From Favolaschia claudopus (lineage: Eukaryota; Basidiomycota; Agaricomycetes; Agaricales; Mycenaceae): a stretch of 64,000 bases of DNA. The notes under the pieces were generated by a model. That model worked only from the letters and a program-made list of their open reading frames with translations. It was not told the DNA's origin and did no database searches. The stretch covers positions 186,001-250,000 of the forward strand of contig JAWWNJ010000205.1 of the NCBI GenBank assembly GCA_037176885.1. The letters run 5' to 3'. Of the stretch, positions 23,601 to 31,888 are shown piece by piece; the stretch's first letter is position 1, and every line of letters starts with the position of its first letter. A program made the position numbers and the translations under genes.

Positions 23601-25360
23601 TTCACGTTTCGGCGCTCAACACAGCTACCGCAAGTAAACGTAGCCAAGGCATCTTTCGATATCAACGCGTTGAATTCCTTTTTGAACTTGGCTTTTAGAC
23701 TTGAAGAAACTAGCTGTGGCCACTCTGATTTCAACTTAGTACTCTGTCGCGCGCGGGCCTCAGTTTTTATATCACGCTTCGCCTGTTTCGATTCATGCGA
23801 TGGACGTTTACCATCCAGACTCTTCAAAAAATTCCCGACAAGCTTTCGCAACTTAGCTACTCCATCATCCATCGAAAACTCAACATTGTGCATCTCAAGG
23901 ATACGCCTCGCAACAGACCTAGACAGCCGGGGCTGTAATTGAGTCAGAAGCCGAATCTGAAGCATGTTTTGAAATTCTTCCTGAGGCAAAGCATCGGACG
24001 GTGGGGAGAAGAATATTTGGCGGACAATTGACTGACATCCAATGGATGAACTACTCATTTTTTGCGCACCACAGGCACCAGAGACAAGATGAGTCGTAAT
24101 CACATTGCGAAGAGTTTGTAACGCGCAATCCTGGCTAGGTATTCCATGGAGCGCAGCTAGGGAAATTAGCGACGCATGCGGCAATCTGTCTAGTCTTTGC
24201 AAAACATCTTGGGTGGGATGATGCTCAGAAAACTCAGCAATCAGACCAGAACGTTTTGCGACTAAACGTGAGTGAGCAGCCCCGAACACAGTCTCCAAGT
24301 CAGAGGTATCAGGTAATTCAGAACCGAGAACGGAAGCTATCGTCGAGAGTGTATAGCGAGAGTTGTGCAAACCAGAGATCAATATACTCAGGCAGTAGTG
24401 AGCGAGATCCATGGCGCCGTCAAAACCATCGAACACAGACCGACATCCAGATAGAGAAGGTGCCGTTTGTGATAATGTTGAGCAGGCGCCGGAAAATAAA
24501 TGCGTCAAAAGAGCCTGACGACAGTGATGGACAGATGAAAGATTCATGGTGGGGATTCCGTGCGAGCGCAATAAATGGATGAAACGGTCTTCATTATTTA
24601 GCAAAAAGATGTTACATACACCGTCAGGCGACAAGAGCAAAGCATTGAGCAAGTCACGCCCATCTGAAAGCAAACCAGGACGGTGGGGGGTGACGGAGTT
24701 GAGACCATTCGAAGAAGAAGGTTCAGGCAAAAGCGAAGGATCATAATTTCGGGATATATTCGCAGATATCACCGGGGCCCTCGAGCACCCGGGAACAGAT
24801 ACAGATGAGGATAGACATTTAACAGATTTATCATGTGGATCAACAACAGTTTCATTAAGAACAGGAGAATGCGACGAAAGCGCATCTCTGGGTTCTTGCA
24901 GTGCTTCAAAATTGATCAATACGAGCACAGATGAACACAGAAGAAATGAACGTACCTGTCGATGTAGGGGAACACAAGAGAGGGGCTGGAATGAAAGTAA
25001 CATAAGCCAGACTCTCCGAGGACCAGGATAGCATACAAACGTACCAGACGGTACCAAGGTCCATGGATCGAAGTTGACGGGCACAGAGTACCCAGACCGT
25101 AGCAGGAGTTCACGGGAGTAGGCCTTCCAATTGAGTCCAAGAACGACGTCGAAGTCCAGATCCGCAGAAACGTCGCAGGAAAGCAGTACACTGAGAGGAT
25201 CGCGTTCGGTCGTCTGAAGCGTCAAGACACACGGCAGATGAGTCGAGGAGTGTTGGGAGGGAGGAAAGTGCATCTGCACAAAAGATGCAGAGATTCGAGT
25301 TGCTGGCTCCTCAGTGCGAGCAACCCGAGCGGCGAGAGTTCCGTTCACAAGCAGAGACAT
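17696..25360 (-). CDS. Helitron Rep-helicase polyprotein, 2,554 aa, single exon
   Basis: Transposase of the Helitron: an HUH endonuclease nicks and joins single strands, and a PIF1-family 5'-3' helicase unwinds DNA. Order by residue (approximate): 1-95, a region with DVVLGLNW resembling a degenerate retropepsin-like fold; 263-515, three HGIP/HNVE-type helix-loop-helix modules, SAP-like; CGSC near 575 and CKTC near 672, a likely split zinc site; 672-850, a DUF6570-like domain with GFKGHIIVYPQ; Helitron-like N domain; HUH motif SLHCHMVVWVEG near 1198; catalytic tyrosine pair YITDYITK near 1377; acidic linker; helicase Walker A GGPGGTGKS near 1949 and Walker B FIDEISMVG near 2027; motif VI-like PYVMLSRVTSLEGL near 2374; basic tail with KRKR and KRQR. 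No stop or intron interrupts it, so it looks potentially active. Start chosen as the first ATG, 190 bp inside the element. Confidence 0.9.
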   Translation of the reverse strand: MSLLVNGTLAARVARTEEPATRISASFVQMHFPPSQHSSTHLPCVLTLQTTERDPLSVLLSCDVSADLDFDVVLGLNWKAYSRELLLRSGYSVPVNFDPWTLVPSGTFVCYPGPRRVWLMLLSFQPLSCVPLHRQVRSFLLCSSVLVLINFEALQEPRDALSSHSPVLNETVVDPHDKSVKCLSSSVSVPGCSRAPVISANISRNYDPSLLPEPSSSNGLNSVTPHRPGLLSDGRDLLNALLLSPDGVCNIFLLNNEDRFIHLLRSHGIPTMNLSSVHHCRQALLTHLFSGACSTLSQTAPSLSGCRSVFDGFDGAMDLAHYCLSILISGLHNSRYTLSTIASVLGSELPDTSDLETVFGAAHSRLVAKRSGLIAEFSEHHPTQDVLQRLDRLPHASLISLAALHGIPSQDCALQTLRNVITTHLVSGACGAQKMSSSSIGCQSIVRQIFFSPPSDALPQEEFQNMLQIRLLTQLQPRLSRSVARRILEMHNVEFSMDDGVAKLRKLVGNFLKSLDGKRPSHESKQAKRDIKTEARARQSTKLKSEWPQLVSSSLKAKFKKEFNALISKDALATFTCGSCVERRNVKFRTTISFEDFDLNLLRPPDESIDKSGSDSENNSDNESEKIDSPWLDPDVVPPPMPVKSGQYSELLIEPECIENDPDTMDPVLVVCKTCSSALRSGKVPRLSMANYNYLGPIPPELKDLTVVEEAMIARCRAKCWIIQLREKDGEDGIPNVQRGFKGHIIVYPQQPSALATTLPPSIEEITTPICVVFVGAKSPSSEWIKKNAKPLIVRKEKVMNALKWLATHNPLYKDIIIDHSVFDGHGDIVDIPFHVEHVLPSAGIEATTSSYSGSNLPQMSNQRPDIEGASNPDSQPSVRDTVKSMTTNTSRNEIKFETVVVTDVKGHESSGVLRKAAARHLKKPEGNYLELRHDPLPANEFNNPDLFPLIYPTLFPYGIGGAEDRRRKSGVSFKAQLKHYFSLADRRFQEHYSFLFTAFNMLQRRTLLLNTSFKVERENFDTVAAQFATVSADAIHTVSERISRGDYKTSNTDEEHRVLALMKQVNLITSHVQGSPQSKLVMRNEIRALMIEKGLPSFYITINPADVYNPLVRFLAGDEIDIEKLTADDLSDVWKDQSVLVAQNPAVAAEFFNIFIKAFISAILGHDPKQENVEGGVLGVVNAYYGTVEAQGRGSLHCHMVVWVEGGLNPNEIKAKALESGGYLEFQKRLMEFLEDTITNAVPPDPRPDLEFPLGKFHPCSTRGPVSASDPEELEILQKKDLHNLVETCQRHDHTPTCYKYWKGPGYVKECRFDLDASNAKPVSVFDPETGEFELRCLDGLVNNFNLTMLEAIRCNMDIKFISSGPAAKAVMYYITDYITKSQLQAHVAYSALELAVTRLGEYDPEEDDFAMRARRLLQKCAHSMIAQQELSGQQVVSYLMDFEDHFTSHKFANLYWASLERCVEQQQPSPECYERTKSLQPDSENTPATEDIETDDHEPDPEGEATTTSQSPSTLRPDNECEETLLDAPHCVDEIRLEVDNQGQFHATANQGADYRHRGLDLEFVNVWDFVSQVEKIKKKGRKRCEANDSLNSDNSDFETRDVRSGWSKDIDGDILMWSGHARPTVNLKEEHLESESRVLRVSAPGVRKVPVPIGPALPRRDREKSKNKHSRLMLILFKPWRDASDLRLEGQTWIEAYEKFIESCSPEVRQRVDNMQLLHECKDSRDNHFKNRHNRRACDGVSQEFLNSVDRGTYGEMDEGELLDHLESVDKCYSKHNQRTQSDIMEAKLCAEGSGLFSVDTVMSAGEGTVDSDHELVTDRITVCEQKWDKNYSDRKDAWKKIQSYKEGNQDLTSFKSDVDPGDTTLLRSGNPFRSTLPEPGVSVSLQKSPAKSKKPNTPSDTETVMQRIIDAYTLNTEQSRAFRIVAQHSTELNPDPLRMYMGGPGGTGKSRVIEALKELFEVRDEARRFRLSSYTGVAARNISGMTLHAALGMSQRERKHRSGKSLRDLMAMWEGIDYLFIDEISMVGCALLYDISSALSAAKGSLLAFGGISIIFAGDFSQLPPVGQTKLYTHLDTQSKAKKKRSGIRTSKAGTELGQKDIFGKLLWLSIKTVVLFTEIVRQSGPENQRFLELLGRLRYGKCSDADYEVLNSRLLSNLDINWSMAPWNMAPVIVNGNQMKDELNVTAARAFAKKTGRRLHWYYASDKIGNTSVDESALKDHLISLHSGKTNQRLGKIPLVIGMPVMIVQNFDVAGGVVNGCSGTLKSVRFRTDQQGNRHAISCVIHAPDTDSGIVPDLPDHHVVALEDKSKFKVQHPYTLKSCTVNRTQLPIQPGFVMTAYKAQGRTLQAAVVNLSDCQGSESPYVMLSRVTSLEGLAILTPFNKAKICCRSSEDLRRESRRLEILALRTILRHGTDDEKATAAATLEADYGQSLAEVDSESSGEDENSNREDPRVRLERLQRENARRADVGGGKRKRDDTSTASGSRPDSPAKRQRIRKVPLNAPRPPRPAVTNPSSGPSSSSAPHTNRKRKVPIDAQPVSLDPSSRN

Positions 25361-25530
25361 GGGTGTTGTGGAAAGAGATGTGGAAAGAGTTGGAAGGAGC
25401 GAAATCGAGTCAAGACGGCTAAGATCCGGGGTGATGTCATCAGTGACTCATTGAACGGCAGTGCCGGGATGCCGAACTGAGGCAAGTTTTGATCCTAAAT
25501 TGCATCAAAATCGCGGAAGTGACTACAAGA

Positions 25531-25552
25531 CCCACTATACATTGATAGTGGG
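25531..25552 (-). repeat. Helitron 5'-terminal inverted repeat and hairpin
   Basis: CCCACTAT and ATAGTGGG form a perfect 8-bp stem with a 6-base loop. The outer arm, extended to TGATAGTGGG (25543-25552), pairs with the copy at 16911-16920. It lies about 190 bp before the start codon of the Helitron ORF. Confidence 0.65.
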
Positions 25553-25946
25553 AATTTGACAAAAGATCCGGTGACGGCCGCGTCCACCGGAACATCATAT
25601 TTCACAAAGGATTTAGAATCACCGTGGAGACTATACATGCCGCCAGTGTTGTTGATCAAGAATTCTGAGATATTGTGGGCGCAGTGAGGTACCTTGTTTG
25701 ACGTACCGTGAAATTGACAAAAAGAACCATAATATCACCTATGATGATCTTGAATTAGCTGCAGCAGCAAGGGGGATGAAGGGATTTGAAAGAATTATTC
25801 ACTAGAAAGTGAAGGCGGCCAATTCAGTATTAATACGGGTTGACAGCATGATTATTCGATGAACTGTGAAAGAAATAGATGGCAGGCTAAAACACGTAAA
25901 ATCACACGTCGCGAGGTGGCGGATCAACGAAACAAACGTCTCAAAC
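25553..25946. other. Intergenic between Helitron 5' end and epimerase
   Basis: About 390 bp, the downstream flank of the minus-strand epimerase gene. Only a short shadow ORF; no repeats or regulatory sites recognised. Confidence 0.45.
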
Positions 25947-27021
25947 TCAAAGAGAGGCCTGCCAAGCAGCGTAATACATCTCCAACCCATCAATAAAGCC
26001 CTGCTTTTTCGGTGTCCATCCCATTAACGCATTAGCAAGATACGGACGAAGCAACGTGTTCGTCGTGATCGCCTCCTCGAACGCTAAAAGAAGGAGTATC
26101 GTCAATGAATTGAAGAACCAAAACAAAATCTCCAACGAAAGACATACCATCCGCCGGCTCCCTATACTCATACGGCGCCTTCGCGCCTGAAACCCTCACC
26201 AGCTTCTCCAACAAGTCATCCACCGACTCCGTCACCGGATTCGCCGCGTCGAAAATCTTCCCCCCGACCACACTCGCCTTCTCCGCACACAACACATACA
26301 GCTCCGCCAAATCATCCGCGTGTACCAGCGCGTACCGCCCCCCAGGCGTCCCCGGCCAACTCACCCTCCCCTCCGCCGCTGCTTTGAACAGCATGCCGAA
26401 AATCGAGGCAGAGCGGCCGTAGAGCAGCGACGGGCGGATGACGATGCCGTTGAGGACGGTGCTGGTGACGACGAGCTGCTCGATGGCGGGGCGCCAGGCG
26501 ACGAGTTTCGCGGGGGCGACGATTGGGGTGGTGTCGGTGACGGTGGAGGTGCGGCTATCGCCGTGGACCCATGTACCCGATGTGTAGATGTATGAGAGCA
26601 GAGGGGAGCCAGGTGGACGGAGGGCTGTTGCGGCTTTTTCAACGCGTTCGAGGACGGAGCGGGAGCCGTCCGCAGAGCCAGTGACAGTTTCGATTACAAC
26701 GTCGAGAGTTGCGATGAGAGGGATCCAGGAATCGGAGGAGACGTCGCCGGAGATTGGGATGACTGTGCATGAGATTGAAAATAAGATTAGTGCAGATAAG
26801 AGGAGAAAGTTGGACGGTCCACGTACTTTCCTCAGCTGCAAGAATTTTTTCTTTGCCTTCGGAGCGAGCGAGGGAATAAACTGTGTGTCCCTTCCGCACT
26901 AATGCCTGCGCAGCGGGGAATCCGACAAATCCAGTTCCACTGTATAACGAGAAGGCGAGAAGTTGGACGAATGTTGAAGCACTTGCGAGAAATTGACTCA
27001 CCCTAATACGAGGACTTTCAT
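25947..27021 (-). CDS. NAD-dependent epimerase/dehydratase-like protein (copy 1)
   Basis: Extended short-chain dehydrogenase/reductase-like protein of about 330 residues in four exons. The tiny first exon (27002-27021) codes MKVLVLG, and splicing joins it to GTGFVGFPAAQALV, giving the Rossmann motif GGTGFVGF at the very N-terminus. After the exon ending AAEE, the next carries VIPISGDVSS, YIYTSGTWVHGD, VVTSTVLNGIVIRPSLLYGR and VHADDLAELYVLCAEKA, where ASVVGGKIFDAANP is typical of atypical SDRs. The last exon ends GWTPKKQ...YYAAWQASL. The usual catalytic YxxxK is not obvious: after TSGTWVHGD the Tyr/Lys pair is absent, so the protein may be an atypical SDR, NAD-binding and possibly regulatory. 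A close paralog lies at 56669-57742 on plus. Confidence 0.85.
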
Positions 27022-27096
27022 TTTGCGTGCTGGAACTGAGAACGAGGACGAGGAGGTAAAGCAGAGAAGTAATTGACATGTCGCAGAAACGCGGCG

Positions 27097-27104
27097 TATT
27101 TATA
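27097..27104 (-). promoter_or_regulatory. TATA box of epimerase copy 1
   Basis: TATAAATA on minus, about 76 bp before the ATG at 27021. The paralog at 56.7 kb has a similar TATAAG about 88 bp before its ATG. Confidence 0.5.
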
Positions 27105-28029
27105 CGCTTCTCCAAATTTATTCTGTGCTTTCTCAGCGTTAGTTCAAGAGACCGGGAGCCACCCCAACAGAGTCAAGAAATGAAAGAAAAGATCCACCTC
27201 AATCCGAGCCGGATGACGCGCAAGAGGTCGGCAATACGGTGACTTTCGTAGGTGGCAGGGCAAAGTCGGCGGAGTCGGGTGCTATGTGGGTCGTCGAAAT
27301 ATGACTCGTAAGAAGATTACTTTCCAAGTAGAATAAGATGATAGAAATTTGAAGGAGTTCCGAACTCTTTCCGCGTGGACCCGCAGACCAGAAAGCCAGT
27401 AGCCACCCGCTGGTGGGTCAAGAATGTCATGCCCACAACTCCAATGTTATTTGTATCTCGTCAGAGCGGAGTAGAGTTTGACCGAATCGTTGACACGGCG
27501 GATGTTCTCTGCATAGAACGCGGCGCACCTCGAGATTTTACGGCAAATGTACGGGGAGAGTACATTCAGACAATTTGAGGTGGTAGACTCGGAGGCGGGA
27601 AGATTCGTTTATTTACCGTGCGTGTAGCCGGCAAGCTCAGCAATTATCTTGTCATTTTAGAGGTGTAACCCTGTGGTGATCTTCAATCTGTCGTCCTCAG
27701 TCGACCGTTCAGAACGTGGAGGTGGTGGTAAAGAGTCAAGAGAGACTCGTCACGCGTGACGAGCACGGCAGGAACCGAATGTTTGATGTCGGCAGACGCA
27801 GCCGAAAACTCAACTTCGACGTTGAAAAGGCAGAAAATTATCGCACATTCATTCGGACATCCAGAGTTTGAAGGAGATGAAGAGGAATTTTACTGTCTGC
27901 TATACTTTGGAATATCTAAACTATACTATACTATACTGCACGCGCGATAATTTGCGGAAAAATAGCAAGATTCGCACCCCCGCCTGCCCCACGCATAATA
28001 TCTACTCTAAAGGAGCAACGTGGGATCAC
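27105..28029. other. Intergenic with a CTATA microsatellite
   Basis: About 920 bp without a supported gene. A short CTATA tandem tract lies at 27921-27937. Short plus-strand ORFs (27375-27578, 27756-27950) have no recognisable features. Confidence 0.45.
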
Positions 28030-29559
28030 TCACGCAATCCCAGTTCCAGGCTGATCGTTCCAAATAAGCAACAGCTTCTCATACAGGTCGACTTGGATAT
28101 CCTGAACGATCAATCAGCGAATCAACTCAAACATCTGAGTAGAACACGCGATTTACCTTGATCAACGCCGCACACTTTTCGTCGGCAGGCCAGAGATGCG
28201 CGTTCAAATCTTCCCTTCCCCATTCCCCCACCTCACGGAACAACAAAAGCGTGAGCTCCTCACCCTCAAGCCAATCGACAAGCGCTTGGGCCGAATGTTC
28301 AACCAGAGCGCGCACGGTCGTGAGAATGACGGAGGCACAGGGCGAGTGGGAATGGTGGGGAAGAGAAAGGATGTGCGCAAGGCAATTGTGTGCGTCCCTA
28401 GGAGTAATGATGTGAAACTGGAGGAGATATGCGACAAAGATGGCGAGGGCGGCGCCGGGGGAGGAGGATGAGGAAGATCGGAGACACGGGACGCACTCGA
28501 GTAGCCATTTCCCGTCGGGCTGCATACGTTGACTCAGTATTGAGTGAGTGACAGGGAATAGAGAGCGAGATAACGCACCTGCCAATACGCCCTGAACCGC
28601 CGAACAGTCTCCCAGCCCAACTGCGCAGCAAAAGGGTAATCATCGTCGAAAGCGAGACGGGCAGCGATGCGCGCCATAATGTACGCATTGGACGGGGAGC
28701 TGATGCCCATGGCGATCATGCGGGGAACAATGGAGAGAATGTTGGGGGTGCTCTGAATGGTCTCCAGCCAAATAAGGTATCCGTCTTCGAAGGGATCCAC
28801 AGGAGCCTCGCAAAGGGGAGAGAAGAAGGTGGGAAAGTCGAATGCGGAGATGGATGTGAGCGAGGTCTGCGGCGATTCGGCAGACTCGGACGTCAAGGAG
28901 GTACCATGCGAATGCGAAGAGAGCTCGGAGGAAGCACGAGAGGCCGGGTTCGTGAACGGTGCTGGCACGCCCTGAACGTTGACTTGATCGTCTTCGTCAG
29001 CGAACGGGTTGAAGCAAAACGCGTCGAGCATCGGAGCGGGAGATGCCACCGACTGAGACTTCTGTGACGCATCGCCTGGCTCTACATCCTCAGCGACAGG
29101 GAACAAAACGAAGGACGGGGGCTGCATAATGGCTGACGGGACCGACACCCGATTCGCCTCGTCGTCGTCTGAATCGTCGTCCTCCACAATTGGGAAGACA
29201 CCAAACCGATTAGACCCAGCAGCGTCCATCGTCTCCTCCTCCTCCGCGTCCTCCACAATCACCGGGTCAAAAGCAGTCTCGGGCGTGGGTTTACAGGCAG
29301 AGCGCAACAAATCCTCTGTCTCCTCTTCATCATCGAAGAAGAGCGAAGAAGTGAAGTTCGTGTCGGGAGTTGCTCTCCAAGACTTCGCCATAGCGGGGGC
29401 AGGAGGAGAAGGCATCCGAGGGCAGAGAATGCGAAGCAGCACGGCTGCTTCGGGAGTCATAGGCAACGAGGGATCGTATCGGGTGGCATGGGCGTATCGC
29501 AGAGATGGAATGGTTTTGGGTGGCACAAGTGGGCTGGCAGAGTGGGTGGTGTTGGACAT
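28030..29559 (-). CDS. Acidic protein of unknown function, three exons
   Basis: Unrecognised family, about 470 residues. The first 240 residues are low complexity, with two acidic runs (FFDDEEETED, VEDAEEEE) and a DDDSDDDE tract. The C-terminal half, from YLIWLETIQ through MGISSPSNAYIMARIAARLAFDDDYPF, is a compact helical region with a cyclin-box-like look, but I cannot confirm it. Introns: after AYWQ (acceptor TGCAG before PDGKW) and after AALIK, whose acceptor joins DIQVDLYEKLLLIW and a stop at 28030-28032; frame is kept in both. Start: an upstream in-frame ATG at 29637 is only 14 bp from a TATATAAAG-type box at 29651-29660, so transcription probably starts after it. I therefore choose the ATG at 29559. 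Confidence 0.6.
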
Positions 29560-29650
29560 GACGGATGTTGATAGGATTCGGGACTCGAGAAGCGGAGAAC
29601 GAGAGAACGCACTAGAGTCGGGAGATGGGAAGTTCATCGCTACGAGTGTC

Positions 29651-29660
29651 CTTTATATAC
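29651..29660 (-). promoter_or_regulatory. TATA box deciding the start of the acidic-protein gene
   Basis: GTATATAAAG on minus. It is 14 bp from the first in-frame ATG (29637) but about 92 bp from the second (29559), so it favours the second. Confidence 0.5.
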
Positions 29661-30807
29661 GGTAGGACGACGTCCATCGGCAACCGCTCGAAGACCCGAA
29701 ATGGAAATACCCAATAATGAAAGCTTTGGAAGACGGCTAGCCGACAGGGCGATGGTCAGAGCGTTCAACGGCTATGTCCGAGCTGTGAGAAGAGGACAAT
29801 GGACGACAGAAAACGTCAATCGTGTGAGCGATATTGCTTGCGCACTGTCGCAAGACGCGCGAGACAACGAGAACATTCAGTTCTGAGAATGAAATCAGCG
29901 CTGGCGAGCTCCGGTGAGTCATTTCACGAACCTAACAAACTGCCTAACTGAATTTTCTTTCAACCATTTCCTTCCAGCATCATTGATCCACTCACCCGCG
30001 GATATCCTCTCCCCATAACCCAGGTCCTACCTGCAACGAGATATCTCATTCCAAACGACGCTTTCTTCGAAGTCCGCGCACCAAGATAACATTCCGAGCC
30101 GAGGGACAAAAAGTGGACGAGACGTCGAATTCGTGAGAGATCAAATCCTCGAATACTTCGCGAAGGCTTTCAGCGGAGACGATATTGCTTCGAACCACAG
30201 CCAGACGCTCCGGATATCGTGCTGCAGGGGCCGCACCGTCGAAGAGGATATTGTACGTGTCAGCGCCAAGAGGTGGAATTGGTTAGATTCAGAGCTGAGG
30301 TTAAGTGCGTTGATGAGCGCTTGACGGTATCCCCAGTGGACGATAACATTTTCCTCGTCATCCGTTCAGTCAAGGAAATGAGAACGATTGTGAGGTGGTG
30401 GTAAGGGTGAAAGAGGAGTTACGTCGGCCGATGCACCTGATTCGGCGAAATTCGCCCGATCACCCTTCCTCTCTTTCTTAGAACCTTTCCTCACCAGCTC
30501 TGCTTTCGAACGATTTCGTTAGCCATTGAATCAATCGAAGCGCATAGATTCTATTCCAAAATACATGTATTCAAAAGCAAAGTACTAGCGCTGCAGCGCT
30601 GGGAGTGAAGGAAGAACCCCCGAACCTGCGAATGCAACAAACACACGAAATGTTGTTCCATTTGCAGGTTCATGGGGACTCGCGGGGAGGATTGGATGGG
30701 GTGCAAACGAAAGAGCTCGAGTTGAATCGAGAAGGAATAGAAAGAGAAACTCGCGCTCATCCGAGTTAAACCCGTTGAACCGCTACTGAACAGAGGTCGA
30801 GGATTAT
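29661..30807. other. Intergenic upstream of acidic gene, downstream of Ran
   Basis: About 1.15 kb. Small plus-strand ORFs (29701-29886, 30133-30324) have no recognisable domain. It presumably holds the promoter of the acidic-protein gene and the 3' UTR of Ran. Confidence 0.4.
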
Positions 30808-31836
30808 TTAAAGATCTTCATCTTCGTCATCGGGCATGGGAAGCATCGCAGCCTGGATATAGATGGAATGAGTGAATATGTGACGAAAAGAAAATGAAGG
30901 TGGACGAACCTCCGTCAACTCGCGTTCATAACGCTCCAGCGTCTCGGCGTCGAGGTGAACCTCGGCCGGGGCAAGGTCACATTCCGCGACGAAGGTGAGA
31001 TCGGATTTTCTGTAGCATCGTTCGATGGGTTAGGACGGTACACAGCTGAAACACTTACCCGGCAAGCTTGCGCGCGAGATAGAGGAACGGTTTCTCGAAG
31101 TTGAAGTTCGACTTCGCAGAGATTTCGTAGTACTGGATATTTTTCTTGCGGTGGAAGGTGACACCGCTCGGCTTGACCTTACGTTCCTGTTCAAACATCA
31201 CATGGTATTATTTTAATTTCAAAGTGAACAAAGTCCAGAACGATAGCACACACCTTAATATCCACCTTATTCCCACAAAGCACAACCGGAATCTTCTCAC
31301 ATACACGCTCGACATCGCGATACCAATTCGGCACATTCTGGTACGTGATCCTCGACGTCACATCGAACATGATGACCGCGCAGTGGCTCTGGATGTAATA
31401 TCCATCGCGCAGCCCGCCGAATTTCTCTTGGCCGGCGGTGTCCCAGACGTCGAAGCGGATTGGCCCGTAGTTGGTGGCGAAGCTGATGGGGTGCACCTCG
31501 ACGCCGAGAGTGGCTGGAGAAGCGAAGCAACGTCGAGGGTGGGCGAGTGAGATTTATGGCGGAGGCGGAAAATGGCGGATAGGCGGTGTACCCTCGTATT
31601 TTTTTTCGAACTCGCCTGTCAAATGGCGCTGGAGCAGAGTTAGGGTATGTTCGCCGGTGATTATAAAAGGAGTTTACCTTGACAAACGTAGTTTTTCCAG
31701 TTCCTCCGTCACCAACTGCAAAAAGGAAAGAGAGGAAGGGAGGTATGCGATTCGTTAGCTAGCAGTCGTTATACGGATGACGAAACAACACACCAAGAAC
31801 GAGCTTGAATACAGGCGTAGCGTCGGGGGTAGACAT
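30808..31836 (-). CDS. GSP1: Ran/GSP1 small GTPase
   Basis: Ran-family GTPase that drives nuclear import/export and spindle assembly, cycling between nucleus and cytoplasm. The spliced product is about 214 residues, the usual Ran length. All G motifs are present across small exons: P-loop GDGGTGKTT, switch [28 protein letters not shown] (G3 and switch II, the Ran hallmark), NKVDIK (G4), [14 protein letters not shown] (G5 and the Ran-specific helix), and the acidic C-terminal tail MPDDEDEDL that binds RanBP1-type proteins. No prenylation cysteine, as expected for Ran. Start [13 protein letters not shown] at 31836; stop TAA at 30808-30810. A TATAAAG box lies just upstream. It is a conserved single-copy core gene and anchors this window as ordinary nuclear chromosome. 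Confidence 0.97.
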
Positions 31837-31880
31837 TTTAATATTTTGGGTGATGAAAGAATCCTAGGTAGCGTTTCGCT

Positions 31881-31888
31881 CTTTATAG
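31881..31888 (-). promoter_or_regulatory. TATA box of Ran gene
   Basis: CTATAAAG on minus, about 45-52 bp before the ATG at 31836. Confidence 0.5.

Larger units (their letters stand above)
16891..25552 (-). mobile_element. Autonomous Helitron with Helitron2-like ends
   Basis: Rolling-circle DNA transposon of about 8.66 kb, transcribed on minus, so its 5' end is at the high coordinate. It carries one Rep/helicase ORF (17696-25360). The ends share a 10-bp inverted repeat, CCCACTATCA at 16911-16920 and TGATAGTGGG at 25543-25552. The low-coordinate (3') end continues outward into a GC-rich hairpin (16893-16911, CCGC-TTC-GCGG core), and the 5' copy is itself part of an 8-bp-stem hairpin (25531-25552). 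A terminal repeat that is subterminal at the 3' end, followed by a hairpin, is the asymmetric layout described for Helitron2/Helentrons. I see no CTRR 3' end typical of canonical Helitrons. Exact borders and the target T-T site are inferred, because no empty site is available. Confidence 0.75.
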
